Assembly: GCA_949298985.1 (NCBI GenBank)
Contig: CASFYV010000026.1
Location: forward strand, 1 to 64,000
DNA from: an uncultured bacterium
GTDB taxonomy: Bacteria; Cyanobacteriota; Vampirovibrionia; Gastranaerophilales; Gastranaerophilaceae
Direction: 5' to 3'
DNA length: 64,000 nucleotides
The notes beneath the pieces were generated by a model. It was not told the DNA's origin. It saw only the letters and a list, made by a program, of their open reading frames with translations, and made no database searches. Of this stretch, positions 53,035 through 61,979 are shown in pieces (the stretch's first letter is position 1; every line of letters starts with the position of its first letter). Both the position numbers and the translations under genes were made by a program.

Positions 53035-54426
53035 ATTAAGAGCTGCTATAAAGTAATTTTTAAGTTCAACAAAACTTCTCAATGATAATAAAGTTTTTAT
53101 TATAAATTTAGGCCTTAAATAAAATCTTCTTACTGCTAGTTTATGTAACTCAAAAATTCTTTCTTTTGTTAAAGTATGAGATTTTACAACCGGCTCATAA
53201 TAAGCCTTTGCAAAATCCATATTCCCATCTACCAATTTATTTAACATAGCATAAGCAAAATATTTAGTTCCAGGAAGAGGAGTTGCTGTATAAAAACTAA
53301 CAAAATTACTATCCAATTCTATTGCAAATTTTATAGTCTCTTTGACAGTTTCCTCTGTTTCCCAAGGTAGCCCAATTACAAAATAATTATAAATTTTTAT
53401 CTTATTTTTCTTCAAAATTTTAACAGTATTTCTAATTTCATCTAAACTTAACTTTTTACCAATATTATTTAGCATAGCTTGTGAACCACTTTCGACACCA
53501 ATACTTACAAGCCGACAACCAGCCTTATACATGATTTTTGCCATCTCATCGTCCATTGTATTTGCTCTTGTATTAGAAGACCAAGTAATTTTTAAACCAC
53601 TATCAATAATTTTCTTACATAAATCAATAGTCCATTCTCTATCAAAATTAAAAATATCAGACCAAAAAAGAAAATTTCTAATATTATATTTTTCAACACA
53701 CTCTTTTAATTCCGCAATAATATTTTCTGCAGAACGAACTCTTACTTTTGAGCCACTAACAGGGGTTGCAAGACAGAAAAAACAATGATAAGGACAACCT
53801 CTTGAAACCTTGACAACAGCCTGCACTTTCCCATTATCAGGTCTTATATACTTTGAATTATCAACTAAATGCCTTGCAGGGAAAGGCAAAATATCAAGAT
53901 TTTCAATAAAAGGTCTTTTATCAGTTTTTACAGGTTGAAAATTTTCTCTATAACAAATCCCTAAAATTTCATTATCTGGAACACCATCTAATATATCCTT
54001 TAAAGTAAGTTCCGCCTCTCCAATTATCACATAATCAATAAAAGAATTTTCATAAATTGCATTCGTATTATAAGTTAAAAAAGAGGCTCCTTTTACTATT
54101 ACAATGATATTAGGCAAGATTTCTTTTACCAATTTCAAAGCCTCTATATCTGACTTAAAAGTTGGAGTAGCAATATTTGCAACCAAAAAATCCGGTTTAA
54201 AACTTTTTAAATCAGAAATTAAATTCCCCCCCTGACTATAATCTCTTATCATAGCTTCATAACCACAATTCTCAGAAATAGAAGCTAAATACATTAAATC
54301 CGTAGGAGGTAAGGGAGGTATAACTAACAATTCCTTTGTAGGTTGCTGACACCTATCCTCTCTATTTAAAACCGGCGAAGGGGGGTAAATTAATAACACT
54401 TTACCCTTAGACTTATTTTCAGTCAT
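53020..54426 (-). CDS. B12-binding domain radical SAM protein
   Basis: An N-terminal cobalamin-binding-type Rossmann domain (KVLLIYPPSPVLN, PPLPPTDLMYLASISENCGYE, FKPDFLVANIATPTF) is followed by a radical SAM core with VKVSRGCPYHCFFCLATP (Cx3Cx2C), LFWSDIFNFD and RLVSIGVESGSQAMLNNIGKK. The C-terminal segment lacks an obvious extra domain. Relatives include methyltransferases and cyclases such as the BchE and hopanoid HpnP families; the substrate is unknown. It lies 2 bases after the MFS gene. Confidence 0.85.
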   Translation of the reverse strand: MTENKSKGKVLLIYPPSPVLNREDRCQQPTKELLVIPPLPPTDLMYLASISENCGYEAMIRDYSQGGNLISDLKSFKPDFLVANIATPTFKSDIEALKLVKEILPNIIVIVKGASFLTYNTNAIYENSFIDYVIIGEAELTLKDILDGVPDNEILGICYRENFQPVKTDKRPFIENLDILPFPARHLVDNSKYIRPDNGKVQAVVKVSRGCPYHCFFCLATPVSGSKVRVRSAENIIAELKECVEKYNIRNFLFWSDIFNFDREWTIDLCKKIIDSGLKITWSSNTRANTMDDEMAKIMYKAGCRLVSIGVESGSQAMLNNIGKKLSLDEIRNTVKILKKNKIKIYNYFVIGLPWETEETVKETIKFAIELDSNFVSFYTATPLPGTKYFAYAMLNKLVDGNMDFAKAYYEPVVKSHTLTKERIFELHKLAVRRFYLRPKFIIKTLLSLRSFVELKNYFIAALNLLRH

Positions 54427-54428
54427 AC

Positions 54429-55802
54429 TTAAACACCCTCTGCTTTATCCTTAACTCTAGACGCAATTAATGCAGCAATAACAAGACATAACGCTCCAAT
54501 TAAAAAAGTGTATTCCCAATGATAATTTACCCCACCAATCACGCTAAAATCACACTTATTAATAATCCAAGAAACTAAAGTGCAAACAAAAACTTGAGGT
54601 CCAGCTATAAATATATTAAAAATTCCCATAACAGAACCTTCAGTTCCAGGTTTTATATACTGAGATAACATAGCAAAAGGTAAAGCACAAATACTAGCCC
54701 AACCAATACCTGATAACGCCATTAGAATAGCAACGATTTTTACATTTGTAAAAAAAGCCATTCCTAAAAAAGCAAAAGCCATAGACAACATTGAAATAAT
54801 ATGAACTTTTTTGTTTCCAAATTTCACAGAAAGTATTCCAATAGGTATAGCAACAATAAAACATACTAAATTGAATATTGCAAAACATATAGACGAAAAA
54901 TTAGTACCTGCAAGCACTGCAGCATCATAACTTGCCTTAACAATTTCAGAAACTTCAGACAAGTCAGGAACTCCAAAAACTGTATGAACACAATATTGTG
55001 TAAAATAAATCATCATACACATATTACCAATCCAAGTAAAAAATTGCATCCAACAAATTTTACCAACTTCAGGAGAGAAAGCAAAGAAATCCCTTAAAGA
55101 CTTAATAAAATCAAATTTCTCATGATTTTCATCTTGTCTAGGCAAAAATCTTTTTTCTTTAATCACAATACAAGTCCATAACATGCCAAGAGAAAATGCT
55201 AATGCAGCCATAATAAACTGTGCATTGATAGACATTTGATAATTAAAAGCCCATTTTAAAAATGGAGCCGTTCCTGCAGCAACAACAGAACCTAAACCAA
55301 TAGCCAAACTGATATAAGAATTAGCAATTGAATGCTGTTCTTGAGGAACAACATCAGGTACTAATGCCCTATATGGACCTTGAGCTATATTTACACAAGC
55401 ATCCAAAATCCAAATCATCGCAGCTGCAAACAACAATGCAGACCATTCTGGAAGATGTATACGAACTAATGAGCCAAAACAATTTGTAATATATTCAGAA
55501 TTCGGTAACGCCCAAAGAGCAATTGCAGAAAGTAATGCACCACCAAGTAAATAAGGTCTTCTTCGTCCAAAAATAGAAGTAGTCTTATCACTCAACGCTC
55601 CAATAAGAGGTTGAACAACCATGCCTGTAAAAGGTCCCGCCAACCAAATCAAACCAAATATAAAAGGTGACGCTCCTAAGTCTTCAGTTACAGGACCTGA
55701 CAAAATTATCCTCATTTGCCAAGCAAACTGTAACCCGAAAAAACCAAGAGCAAAGCTTAAAAACTTAGCTGTAGTAAACCTTTTTAACTCATTTTCTGCC
55801 AT
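54429..55802 (-). CDS. MFS transporter, SLC45/GPH-like sugar transporter
   Basis: Twelve-helix transporter. The first loop carries the SLC45/sucrose-transporter-like signature SDKTTSIFGRRRPYLLGG, preceded by LIWLAGPFTGMVVQPLIGAL, and loop 8-9 has GILSVKFGNKKVHI. Likely substrate: a disaccharide or glucoside. I start at the ATG at 55,802 because GGAGAGG lies 6 bases upstream; a GTG at 55,817 would overlap that site. It follows rph and precedes the radical SAM gene with a 2-base gap. Confidence 0.85.
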   Translation of the reverse strand: MAENELKRFTTAKFLSFALGFFGLQFAWQMRIILSGPVTEDLGASPFIFGLIWLAGPFTGMVVQPLIGALSDKTTSIFGRRRPYLLGGALLSAIALWALPNSEYITNCFGSLVRIHLPEWSALLFAAAMIWILDACVNIAQGPYRALVPDVVPQEQHSIANSYISLAIGLGSVVAAGTAPFLKWAFNYQMSINAQFIMAALAFSLGMLWTCIVIKEKRFLPRQDENHEKFDFIKSLRDFFAFSPEVGKICWMQFFTWIGNMCMMIYFTQYCVHTVFGVPDLSEVSEIVKASYDAAVLAGTNFSSICFAIFNLVCFIVAIPIGILSVKFGNKKVHIISMLSMAFAFLGMAFFTNVKIVAILMALSGIGWASICALPFAMLSQYIKPGTEGSVMGIFNIFIAGPQVFVCTLVSWIINKCDFSVIGGVNYHWEYTFLIGALCLVIAALIASRVKDKAEGV

Positions 55803-55856
55803 ATAAAACCTCTCCACACATCATACTAACCAGTTTACAAACAAAATAACCTGCCG

Positions 55857-56552
55857 TCAATACAAAGATATGATGTGTTCAATACCTTTTTTCGCAATAT
55901 TAAATATTTCAATCATCTTTTCAAATTCATAAGGTTCACCTTCTGAAGTAGTTTGAAAATCAACGATTTTACCGCTTTTCGTTAAAATAACATTTGAATC
56001 TACCTGAGCATGAGAATCTTCTTCATAATTTAAATCAAGCCTAATTTCCCCATCAACTATTCCAATTGAAATAGCAGCTACTGGCTCAATTATAGGATTT
56101 TCTTTTAATTCTCCTAATTTTATAAGTTTTTCAAAAGCATCTTTTAAAGCAAGATAGCCCCCACATATACTTGCAGTCCTTGTACCACCATCAGCTTGAA
56201 TAACATCTGCATCAATAGTAATAGTCATTCCAGACATTTTTTCTAAATCTACACAAGCTCTCAAAGAACGTCCAATTAATCTTTGAATTTCTTGAGTCCT
56301 TCCTGAAACTTTTTCTCTTTCCCTTTTACAACGTGTATTTGTAGACGCAGGAAGCAAAGAATATTCTGCAGTTACCCAACCTCTATTATCACTCTCATCC
56401 ATCCACTTTGGCTTCTTTAAATCTACAGAAGCTGTAACAATAACCTTTGTTTCCCCAAATTCAACCAATATCGAACCCAAAGCATGCTTTGTAAAATTAT
56501 GAGTAAAACTTATTCTTCTTAATTCATTATTTTTTCGTCCATCTACTCTCAT
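55857..56552 (-). CDS. rph: Ribonuclease PH
   Basis: Phosphate-dependent 3' exonuclease trimming tRNA ends. Typical segments: RVDGRKNNELRRISF, GWVTAEYSLLPASTNTRCKRE, RTQEIQRLIGRSLRACVDLEKM and IDADVIQADGGTRTASICGGYLAL. 231 residues is standard. The region upstream has a TATAAT and GGGGAGG site just after the preceding gene's terminator. Confidence 0.96.
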   Translation of the reverse strand: MRVDGRKNNELRRISFTHNFTKHALGSILVEFGETKVIVTASVDLKKPKWMDESDNRGWVTAEYSLLPASTNTRCKREREKVSGRTQEIQRLIGRSLRACVDLEKMSGMTITIDADVIQADGGTRTASICGGYLALKDAFEKLIKLGELKENPIIEPVAAISIGIVDGEIRLDLNYEEDSHAQVDSNVILTKSGKIVDFQTTSEGEPYEFEKMIEIFNIAKKGIEHIISLY

Positions 56553-56595
56553 ACAATCCTCCCCACAACATAAATAATTATATCACAGACAAAAA

Positions 56596-56626
56596 AATCG
56601 AGAGCCCCTCGTCGGGGCTCTCGATT
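56596..56626 (-). terminator. Strong terminator of the member B gene
   Basis: A 13-bp GC-rich stem (56,596-56,608 with 56,614-56,626) with loop TCGTC; on the minus strand seven T residues complete the signal. It separates the gene at 56,679-58,166 from rph. Confidence 0.9.
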
Positions 56627-56678
56627 CATATTCGACCAGAATAAAATACTAGTTAGAAAAGGATGAATTAGATTTTTA

Positions 56679-58166
56679 TTAACCTGAAAAAGTCTTATAA
56701 GAAGATTCAATATTATCATTAATAACTTTATCAACTGCCTCTATTTCAGTCGTAATTTGAGTTCTTTCATTATCAAGTCTTTGTAATTTTAATTCTAAAT
56801 TTCTATCTTCTTGTTGAATTATAGAAGTTTTAGCATTAATCTCTTGTTGTTTTTTATCATACTCATATTGAGCATATTCATATTTATTATAGGCATCTTG
56901 ATAAGCAGCATTATCTGTAACTTTTTCAGCAGTTAAATCTATATATCTGTATGAAATAACTTCTCCTGTTGTCGCATCAACAGTTGGAATACCAACTTTA
57001 GTAATTCTACCTTGAGAATCAAATTCTAACTGACACTTATCTGTTGGGTTAGATGTTGTATACTTACCATTTGGAGTATATGAAAATGTTTCAGCAAATC
57101 CATCAGGACTATCAACATCTGACTTTAACGCAAATTGTAATGTCTTTGTTCCTGTTTCACTTGTTGTGAAGAATACATAAAAATCATCCTCTGTAAGACT
57201 TGAATCACTTGAACCATATGAATTTCTGATAGCTTCTCTGTATTTTTCCCAATCAAATGATGAAAAACCTTCCATTTTAGAAGCTTCATTAAAATCATAT
57301 ACATCTTGTCCCGCAATTGTTGTTTTTCCACCATTAGGATTTGTAATCTCAGTTTCACCGGAATTCGATTTTTGAAAAAATTCAGCACCTTCCAACTGCT
57401 TTAAAGAATATGTTCCATCCTCATTAGCTACAACATAAGGAGAACCAGTATATAAAGGGGCAACATCTCCTGAAGAAGTTCTAACATAATAACCGTTCAA
57501 ATCTTCAGATTTCAATTTCAAAGCAACTTCTTCAGTATTTTCCCTCAAATGACTATATTTTGATTTATCTTCTGCAGCATCATACTCATCTTTGCTTATT
57601 TTTTTATAATATTTTTTACCAGCTTCAAAATTTTCCACCGGTTTATAACCTTCTGCAGTAAGTTCCATGTAATTAGAAACATCTTCCTGTCCATCAACTA
57701 AAGAATCTCCAAGAACCTCTGTATTATCAAGATAAATATCACCTTCCTGATAAGAACTACTTTCATCCTGAACCCCATAAATACCAGTACCCTGTATTGT
57801 AGATGGTTCGACTGTATCAACTTTAATAGTTTCTCCAGCTTTTCCAACAACAGAAGAACCATAATTAGCTGTTATTGCAGCACCTGTAGCACTTTGTTGA
57901 ATTTCTACGTTATATAAATCCCCAGAAGGTTTCACTGTACCTAAAGTAAATGTTGTAGCACCATCTGTTCCTGAATACTCAATTGTTGTATAATCAGATG
58001 TAGAAGGTGGTGTCGGTACAGACATTGCTAATAAACTATTATATAAAGCTGTACATTGTTGTGATAAAACACTCCTTTCTTGGTTAATTTGTTGTCCTTG
58101 ATATTCAAGATTTGATTGTCTAGCTTGTAGATTCAATAATCTTGCTTGTGATGCTGACATACCCAT
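56679..58166 (-). CDS. MGM-ASQ family protein, sigma-28 dependent (member B)
   Basis: 495 residues. The N-terminus MGMSASQARLLNLQARQSN continues as a Gln-rich helix to about residue 50. The C-terminus is a long coiled coil (YEYAQYEYDKKQQEINAK, QRLDNERTQITTEIEAVD) ending NDNIESSYKTFSG. Both ends match the protein at 39,916-41,361; the centre differs and is rich in Gly, Ser, Thr and Asp with beta-prone strands (TIEYSGTDGATTFTLGTV). No signal peptide. AAGGAG precedes the ATG and a sigma-28 promoter lies at 58,211-58,237. It has its own terminator. Inference: a flagellar-regulon exported or filament-associated protein. Confidence 0.75.
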   Translation of the reverse strand: MGMSASQARLLNLQARQSNLEYQGQQINQERSVLSQQCTALYNSLLAMSVPTPPSTSDYTTIEYSGTDGATTFTLGTVKPSGDLYNVEIQQSATGAAITANYGSSVVGKAGETIKVDTVEPSTIQGTGIYGVQDESSSYQEGDIYLDNTEVLGDSLVDGQEDVSNYMELTAEGYKPVENFEAGKKYYKKISKDEYDAAEDKSKYSHLRENTEEVALKLKSEDLNGYYVRTSSGDVAPLYTGSPYVVANEDGTYSLKQLEGAEFFQKSNSGETEITNPNGGKTTIAGQDVYDFNEASKMEGFSSFDWEKYREAIRNSYGSSDSSLTEDDFYVFFTTSETGTKTLQFALKSDVDSPDGFAETFSYTPNGKYTTSNPTDKCQLEFDSQGRITKVGIPTVDATTGEVISYRYIDLTAEKVTDNAAYQDAYNKYEYAQYEYDKKQQEINAKTSIIQQEDRNLELKLQRLDNERTQITTEIEAVDKVINDNIESSYKTFSG

Positions 58167-58210
58167 GATGTTGTCTCCTTTTTCCTTTTCCTATTAATTC
58201 TATAGCCTGT

Positions 58211-58237
58211 ATATCGACATTTTTTTTATAAACTTTA
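58211..58237 (-). promoter_or_regulatory. Near-consensus sigma-28 promoter of member B
   Basis: On the minus strand TAAAGTTT (58,230-58,237), 11 bases, then GTCGATAT (58,211-58,218). Compare GCCGATAA (E. coli) and GCCGATAT (B. subtilis SigD). The leader would be about 38 bases. Confidence 0.8.
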
Positions 58238-58353
58238 GCTTTTTATAAAAAATATTTACAAAAATTTACAATCCACACAAAAAAAAGAATACTCTAAAAG
58301 ATTGATTGAAAATTTTACTCTTAGAAGTTATTCTATGCATAGTAGAGGTTTTT

Positions 58354-58584
58354 GTGAAAAAAGAAATTTTAAGAAAAAAAATTCTTCAAAAAGAATTAGA
58401 AATAAAAAAATTACATTTACAACCCAAATCAGAAATAATTAATGAATTATTAAATTCATTAATATTAGAAAAAGCTATCTTAAAAAAAGAACTTGAAACC
58501 AAAGAAACAAATATTATTTTTAGTAAAATCAAAAGCATTTTTCAAAAAAAAGAAAAATTAATATGCGATTATTTTAAAACCTAA
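58354..58584 (+). CDS. Small Lys-rich coiled-coil protein, function unknown
   Basis: 76 residues, extremely rich in Lys, Glu, Leu and Ile (VKKEILRKKILQKELEIKK; LILEKAILKKELETKE), so one long helical coiled coil. I start at GTG 58,354 because AGAGG lies 5 bases upstream; the frame opens earlier at a TTG (58,306) without such a site. It sits between member B (divergent) and the transketolase gene. It may be a small chaperone-like partner, but nothing proves it. Confidence 0.45.
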   Translation: MKKEILRKKILQKELEIKKLHLQPKSEIINELLNSLILEKAILKKELETKETNIIFSKIKSIFQKKEKLICDYFKT

Positions 58585-58607
58585 ACTAAGAAAATTTTCC
58601 TTGTTTG

Positions 58608-58616
58608 TGATATAAT
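58608..58616 (+). promoter_or_regulatory. Extended -10 promoter of the transketolase-ftsEX operon
   Basis: TG-A-TATAAT (58,608-58,616), start point near 58,623, then ACGAGGAA and the ATG at 58,635. The -35 is weak. Confidence 0.5.
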
Positions 58617-58634
58617 CTTATTACGAGGAATTAT

Positions 58635-59582
58635 ATGTTAAAAATAAATTACAATGATAAAAAATCAATCAGAAAAGCTTTTGGAGAAATCATCGCAGAA
58701 TTAGGTGAAGAGAATCAAAATATCGTTGTTTTAGATGCGGACTTATCAGGTTCTACGCAAACTTCAATATTTGCAAAAAAATTCCCTGAAAGATTTTTTG
58801 ATGTAGGAATCGCTGAACAAAATTTAATAACAACAGCATTAGGACTTTCTTTGGAAGGGAAAATCCCTTTTGCGGCAACATTTGCTGTATTTGCAACGGG
58901 TAGAGCCTACGATCAAATACGAAATTCTATTTGTTATCAAAACTCTAATGTTAAAATAATCGGAGCTCACGGAGGAATAACTGTTGGAGAAGACGGAGCC
59001 AGCCACCAAGCACTAGAAGATATTTCACTAATGCGAGGGCTTCCTAACATGATGGTAATTTCACCTAGTGATTATATTCAAACAAAAAAAGCTGTAGAGT
59101 ATGCTTCAAAACATATTGGCCCTGTTTATATAAGATTATCAAGACTAGAAGTTCCTTGTATTTTTGACAATAATTATGAATTTAATCCTCAAAAAGCTAT
59201 TGTACTAAAAGAAGGGACAGATGTTACTTTAATCACAACAGGAGATGTATTATCGGAAGTTATCAAAGCTGCCGAAAAATTAGAAGAAAACGGAATTAAC
59301 GTAGAGCTTATTAATATCCCTGTTATAAAACCCTTAGATTGTGGAACAATAATCAATAGTTCTAAGAAAACAAAATTTGTCATTACTATAGAGAATCATT
59401 CAATCATTGGTGGATTAGGATCCGCAGTATGCGAATGCCTCTCCGAAAACAATCCTACAAAAATGTATAGAATAGGTATAAATGATTCATTTGGTCAGAG
59501 TGGAACTCCAAATGAACTTATAAAATATTACAACTTAGATGCTGAAAGTATTACAAATAAGGTTATAGAGTTAATAAAATGA
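58635..59582 (+). CDS. Transketolase C-terminal subunit (split transketolase)
   Basis: 315 residues carrying the pyrimidine-binding and C-terminal domains of transketolase: VVLDADLSGSTQTSIFAKKFPERFFDVGIAEQNL (with the catalytic Glu that activates thiamine diphosphate), AHGGITVGEDGASHQALEDISLMR and GHxx-type C-terminal elements. The thiamine-pyrophosphate domain subunit is not upstream or anywhere in this window. Related two-subunit enzymes act in pentose metabolism or 1-deoxyxylulose synthesis. The stop overlaps the ftsE start by ATGA, an unusual coupling of sugar metabolism with division genes. Confidence 0.9.
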   Translation: MLKINYNDKKSIRKAFGEIIAELGEENQNIVVLDADLSGSTQTSIFAKKFPERFFDVGIAEQNLITTALGLSLEGKIPFAATFAVFATGRAYDQIRNSICYQNSNVKIIGAHGGITVGEDGASHQALEDISLMRGLPNMMVISPSDYIQTKKAVEYASKHIGPVYIRLSRLEVPCIFDNNYEFNPQKAIVLKEGTDVTLITTGDVLSEVIKAAEKLEENGINVELINIPVIKPLDCGTIINSSKKTKFVITIENHSIIGGLGSAVCECLSENNPTKMYRIGINDSFGQSGTPNELIKYYNLDAESITNKVIELIK

Positions 59583-60256
59583 TACAACTACGTTCTGTTA
59601 CAAAAAAATACAAAAATAATTATGCTTTAAAAAATATAAATTTAGATATTTTATCTGGAGAATTTGTCTTTATTACAGGTGCTTCCGGAGCTGGAAAATC
59701 AACCTTAATGAAGATGTTATATAAAGAAGAAACCCCAACAACGGGTACTGTATTAATAGGAGGCATAAATATCGCAAATCTGCCACCTGAAAAAGTTCCA
59801 AATTTAAGACGTTGTATGGGAATTGTTTTTCAGGACTATAAGTTACTACAAAACCAAACTGTATACGACAATATTGCATATGTTATAAGAACATTAGGAA
59901 TAAGCTCCTCTGATATACGAAATAGAGTTACCGGAGCATTAAAAGTTGTTGGCTTATTAGACAAAGCAAAGGCTAAACCAACAGAGCTTTCCGGTGGAGA
60001 ACAACAAAGGGTTAGTATTGCAAGAGCATTAGTTAACGGTCCTCCTTTACTTATTGCTGATGAACCTACTGGAAATTTAGATCCTAAGAATTCATTAGAA
60101 GTAATGCAAATTCTTGAACAAATAAACCAAAGAGGAATTACAGTTATTGTCTCTACCCACGACTACACTTTAGTCGACAGATTTAGAAAAAGAGTTTTAA
60201 CTCTTGAAAAAGGTGAAATTATTAGAGATATTCAGGCAGGTACATATGGACAATAG
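59579..60256 (+). CDS. ftsE: Cell division ATP-binding protein FtsE
   Basis: ABC-type ATPase of the FtsEX complex that controls peptidoglycan hydrolases at the septum. Walker A is FITGASGAGKSTLMKML, the Q loop region is MGIVFQDYKLLQNQTVYDN, the signature is ELSGGEQQRVSIARALV and Walker B is LLIADEPTGNLDPK. 225 residues. Overlaps the transketolase stop and the ftsX start. Confidence 0.96.
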   Translation: MIQLRSVTKKYKNNYALKNINLDILSGEFVFITGASGAGKSTLMKMLYKEETPTTGTVLIGGINIANLPPEKVPNLRRCMGIVFQDYKLLQNQTVYDNIAYVIRTLGISSSDIRNRVTGALKVVGLLDKAKAKPTELSGGEQQRVSIARALVNGPPLLIADEPTGNLDPKNSLEVMQILEQINQRGITVIVSTHDYTLVDRFRKRVLTLEKGEIIRDIQAGTYGQ

Positions 60257-61154
60257 CAGACAACAGCTAAAAAAACAAGTAAAAAAACATATTCCAAAAG
60301 ATTGGTTATGTGAATTGCGTATTGCCTACAGAATAGTAAAAGAAGCTGTTAATGATATAAAGCGAACAGGTATTGTTAATTTAGTTATTATAACAACTAT
60401 GGCTGCTATATTAACAATATTCGGAGTACTTTTTAGATTTACATTATCATTGTCAACATTTGCTAATGAGTTAGGTAATGTTTTGGAAATTTCTGTGTAT
60501 TTGAAACCAAATACATCAACGGAAATTGTAAAAGATAGAATAAAAGAAATTAAGCATGTAAAACAAATAACCTTGAAAACAAAAGAAGAATCTTGGAATA
60601 GTTTAAAACAAGAATTAGGTTTACATGACGTAGCAAATCCACTTCCTGATACTCTCAGAGTTAGTGTGGATAAACCTGAAAATATTGGTGAAGTATTTTC
60701 TCAAATAAAACCTATATCAGGAGTAGAAGATATGGGTTATGCTAAAGATTTAGCAAAGAAAATGCAAGTTTTAACAAAAGTTGTTAACACTTCTATGATT
60801 TTCGTAATAATAATCTCAGGAGCTTTGACAATTACAATAATCAATAATACGATACAGTTAGTCATACAATCTAGAAAAGAAGAAATTGAAATAATGCGTT
60901 TAATGGGTGTAAGCAACTGGTATATAAAAACTCCATTAATAATGCAAGGAGCTTTTTACGGATTTGTATCATCAATAATAGCAGTACTTCCGCTAAATTG
61001 GGTACAAGGCTTATTATTGAATGTTCATAAATTTTTCTTAATTCCAAATCCGATTTTTGCTCAAAATATTGTTATAATAACATTATTAATAATAGGTTCG
61101 ACTTTCGGAGCGATTGGAAGTTTCTTATCTATAAAGAAACATTTACAAGTATAG
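60246..61154 (+). CDS. ftsX: Cell division protein FtsX
   Basis: Four-helix membrane partner of FtsE. The first helix (about residues 47-70) is followed by a periplasmic domain (LEISVYLKPNTSTEIVKDRIKEI, VEDMGYAKDLAKKMQVL), then three helices with MRLMGVSNWYIKTPLIMQG. I start at ATG 60,246 inside the end of ftsE (11-base overlap); an earlier in-frame ATG lies deeper in ftsE. 302 residues. Confidence 0.93.
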   Translation: MDNSRQQLKKQVKKHIPKDWLCELRIAYRIVKEAVNDIKRTGIVNLVIITTMAAILTIFGVLFRFTLSLSTFANELGNVLEISVYLKPNTSTEIVKDRIKEIKHVKQITLKTKEESWNSLKQELGLHDVANPLPDTLRVSVDKPENIGEVFSQIKPISGVEDMGYAKDLAKKMQVLTKVVNTSMIFVIIISGALTITIINNTIQLVIQSRKEEIEIMRLMGVSNWYIKTPLIMQGAFYGFVSSIIAVLPLNWVQGLLLNVHKFFLIPNPIFAQNIVIITLLIIGSTFGAIGSFLSIKKHLQV

Positions 61155-61173
61155 GTTAATAAGGTGAGATATT

Positions 61174-61971
61174 ATGGATAAAACTATAGAATTAGTAAAC
61201 GGCGTAAAAGACATTCACGCGATGCCAAGTGTAATAGTAAAGGCTCTAAATATAATGAAAAAACCGACTGCTAGTATGAAAGAATTAGGTGATATAGTAA
61301 TGTATGACCAATCTTTAACAATAAAAATCTTAGCTTTGGTTAATTCAGCATATTATGGATTTTCGCAACAAATAAGTTCAATCAGCATAGCATTGTCCTT
61401 ATTAGGAATGGTTAAAGTAAAAAACATAATCGTAGCTGTAGCAATGAAACCAATGATGTCAAACCAAGGAGATAAAGAGCTTTGGAAACATTCTATGCGA
61501 GTTGCCGCTGGTTGTGAATATTTAGCGAATGTTACAAAAATTATGGACTCTGATGAGGCATTTATTGCAGGTTTTGTGCATGATGTTGGAAAGCTTGTTT
61601 TACATATGTCCAATGAAAAATTATACACAAAAGTTTCTGCAGCAGTTAATGATGGTGCTGACATAATAGATGCTGAACACAAATATTTTGATTCTGACCA
61701 CGTAAAAACAGGATCTTTATTAGCAAAAAGATGGCAATTGCCAATTTTACTTGCAAATATAATTTCATACCACCATAACCCTTCATTATCATCCATACCA
61801 GTTCCGTGTAATTTGGTTTGTCTTGTCGACAAATTAGTACAAGAGAATTACAATCCTAATAATCTTGATAAAGATTTTATAAAAACATTAGGTATAGATT
61901 TTGCAGATATTGACGATTTAAAAAATACAATAATTCAAAAAGCTGATTTATTAATATCTGAACTTGCATAG
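61174..61971 (+). CDS. HDOD-domain signalling protein
   Basis: 265 residues forming one HDOD domain: LVNGVKDIHAMPSVIVKALNIMKKPTASMKELGDIVMYDQSLTIKILALVNSAYYG is the family start. Unlike many HDOD proteins it keeps an HD-like pair (LWKHSMRVA; FIAGFVHDVGKLVL) and HHNP later, so metal binding is possible. HDOD proteins serve in signal transduction, often linked to motility or cyclic-di-GMP. It is followed by a degenerate receiver protein 8 bases later, suggesting a functional pair. Confidence 0.85.
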   Translation: MDKTIELVNGVKDIHAMPSVIVKALNIMKKPTASMKELGDIVMYDQSLTIKILALVNSAYYGFSQQISSISIALSLLGMVKVKNIIVAVAMKPMMSNQGDKELWKHSMRVAAGCEYLANVTKIMDSDEAFIAGFVHDVGKLVLHMSNEKLYTKVSAAVNDGADIIDAEHKYFDSDHVKTGSLLAKRWQLPILLANIISYHHNPSLSSIPVPCNLVCLVDKLVQENYNPNNLDKDFIKTLGIDFADIDDLKNTIIQKADLLISELA

Positions 61972-61979
61972 GAAGCTTT

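Noticed and set aside
60204..60245. Earlier ATG for ftsX
   Set aside because: It would overlap ftsE by over 50 bases and add a non-family N-terminus; the ATG at 60,246 fits better.
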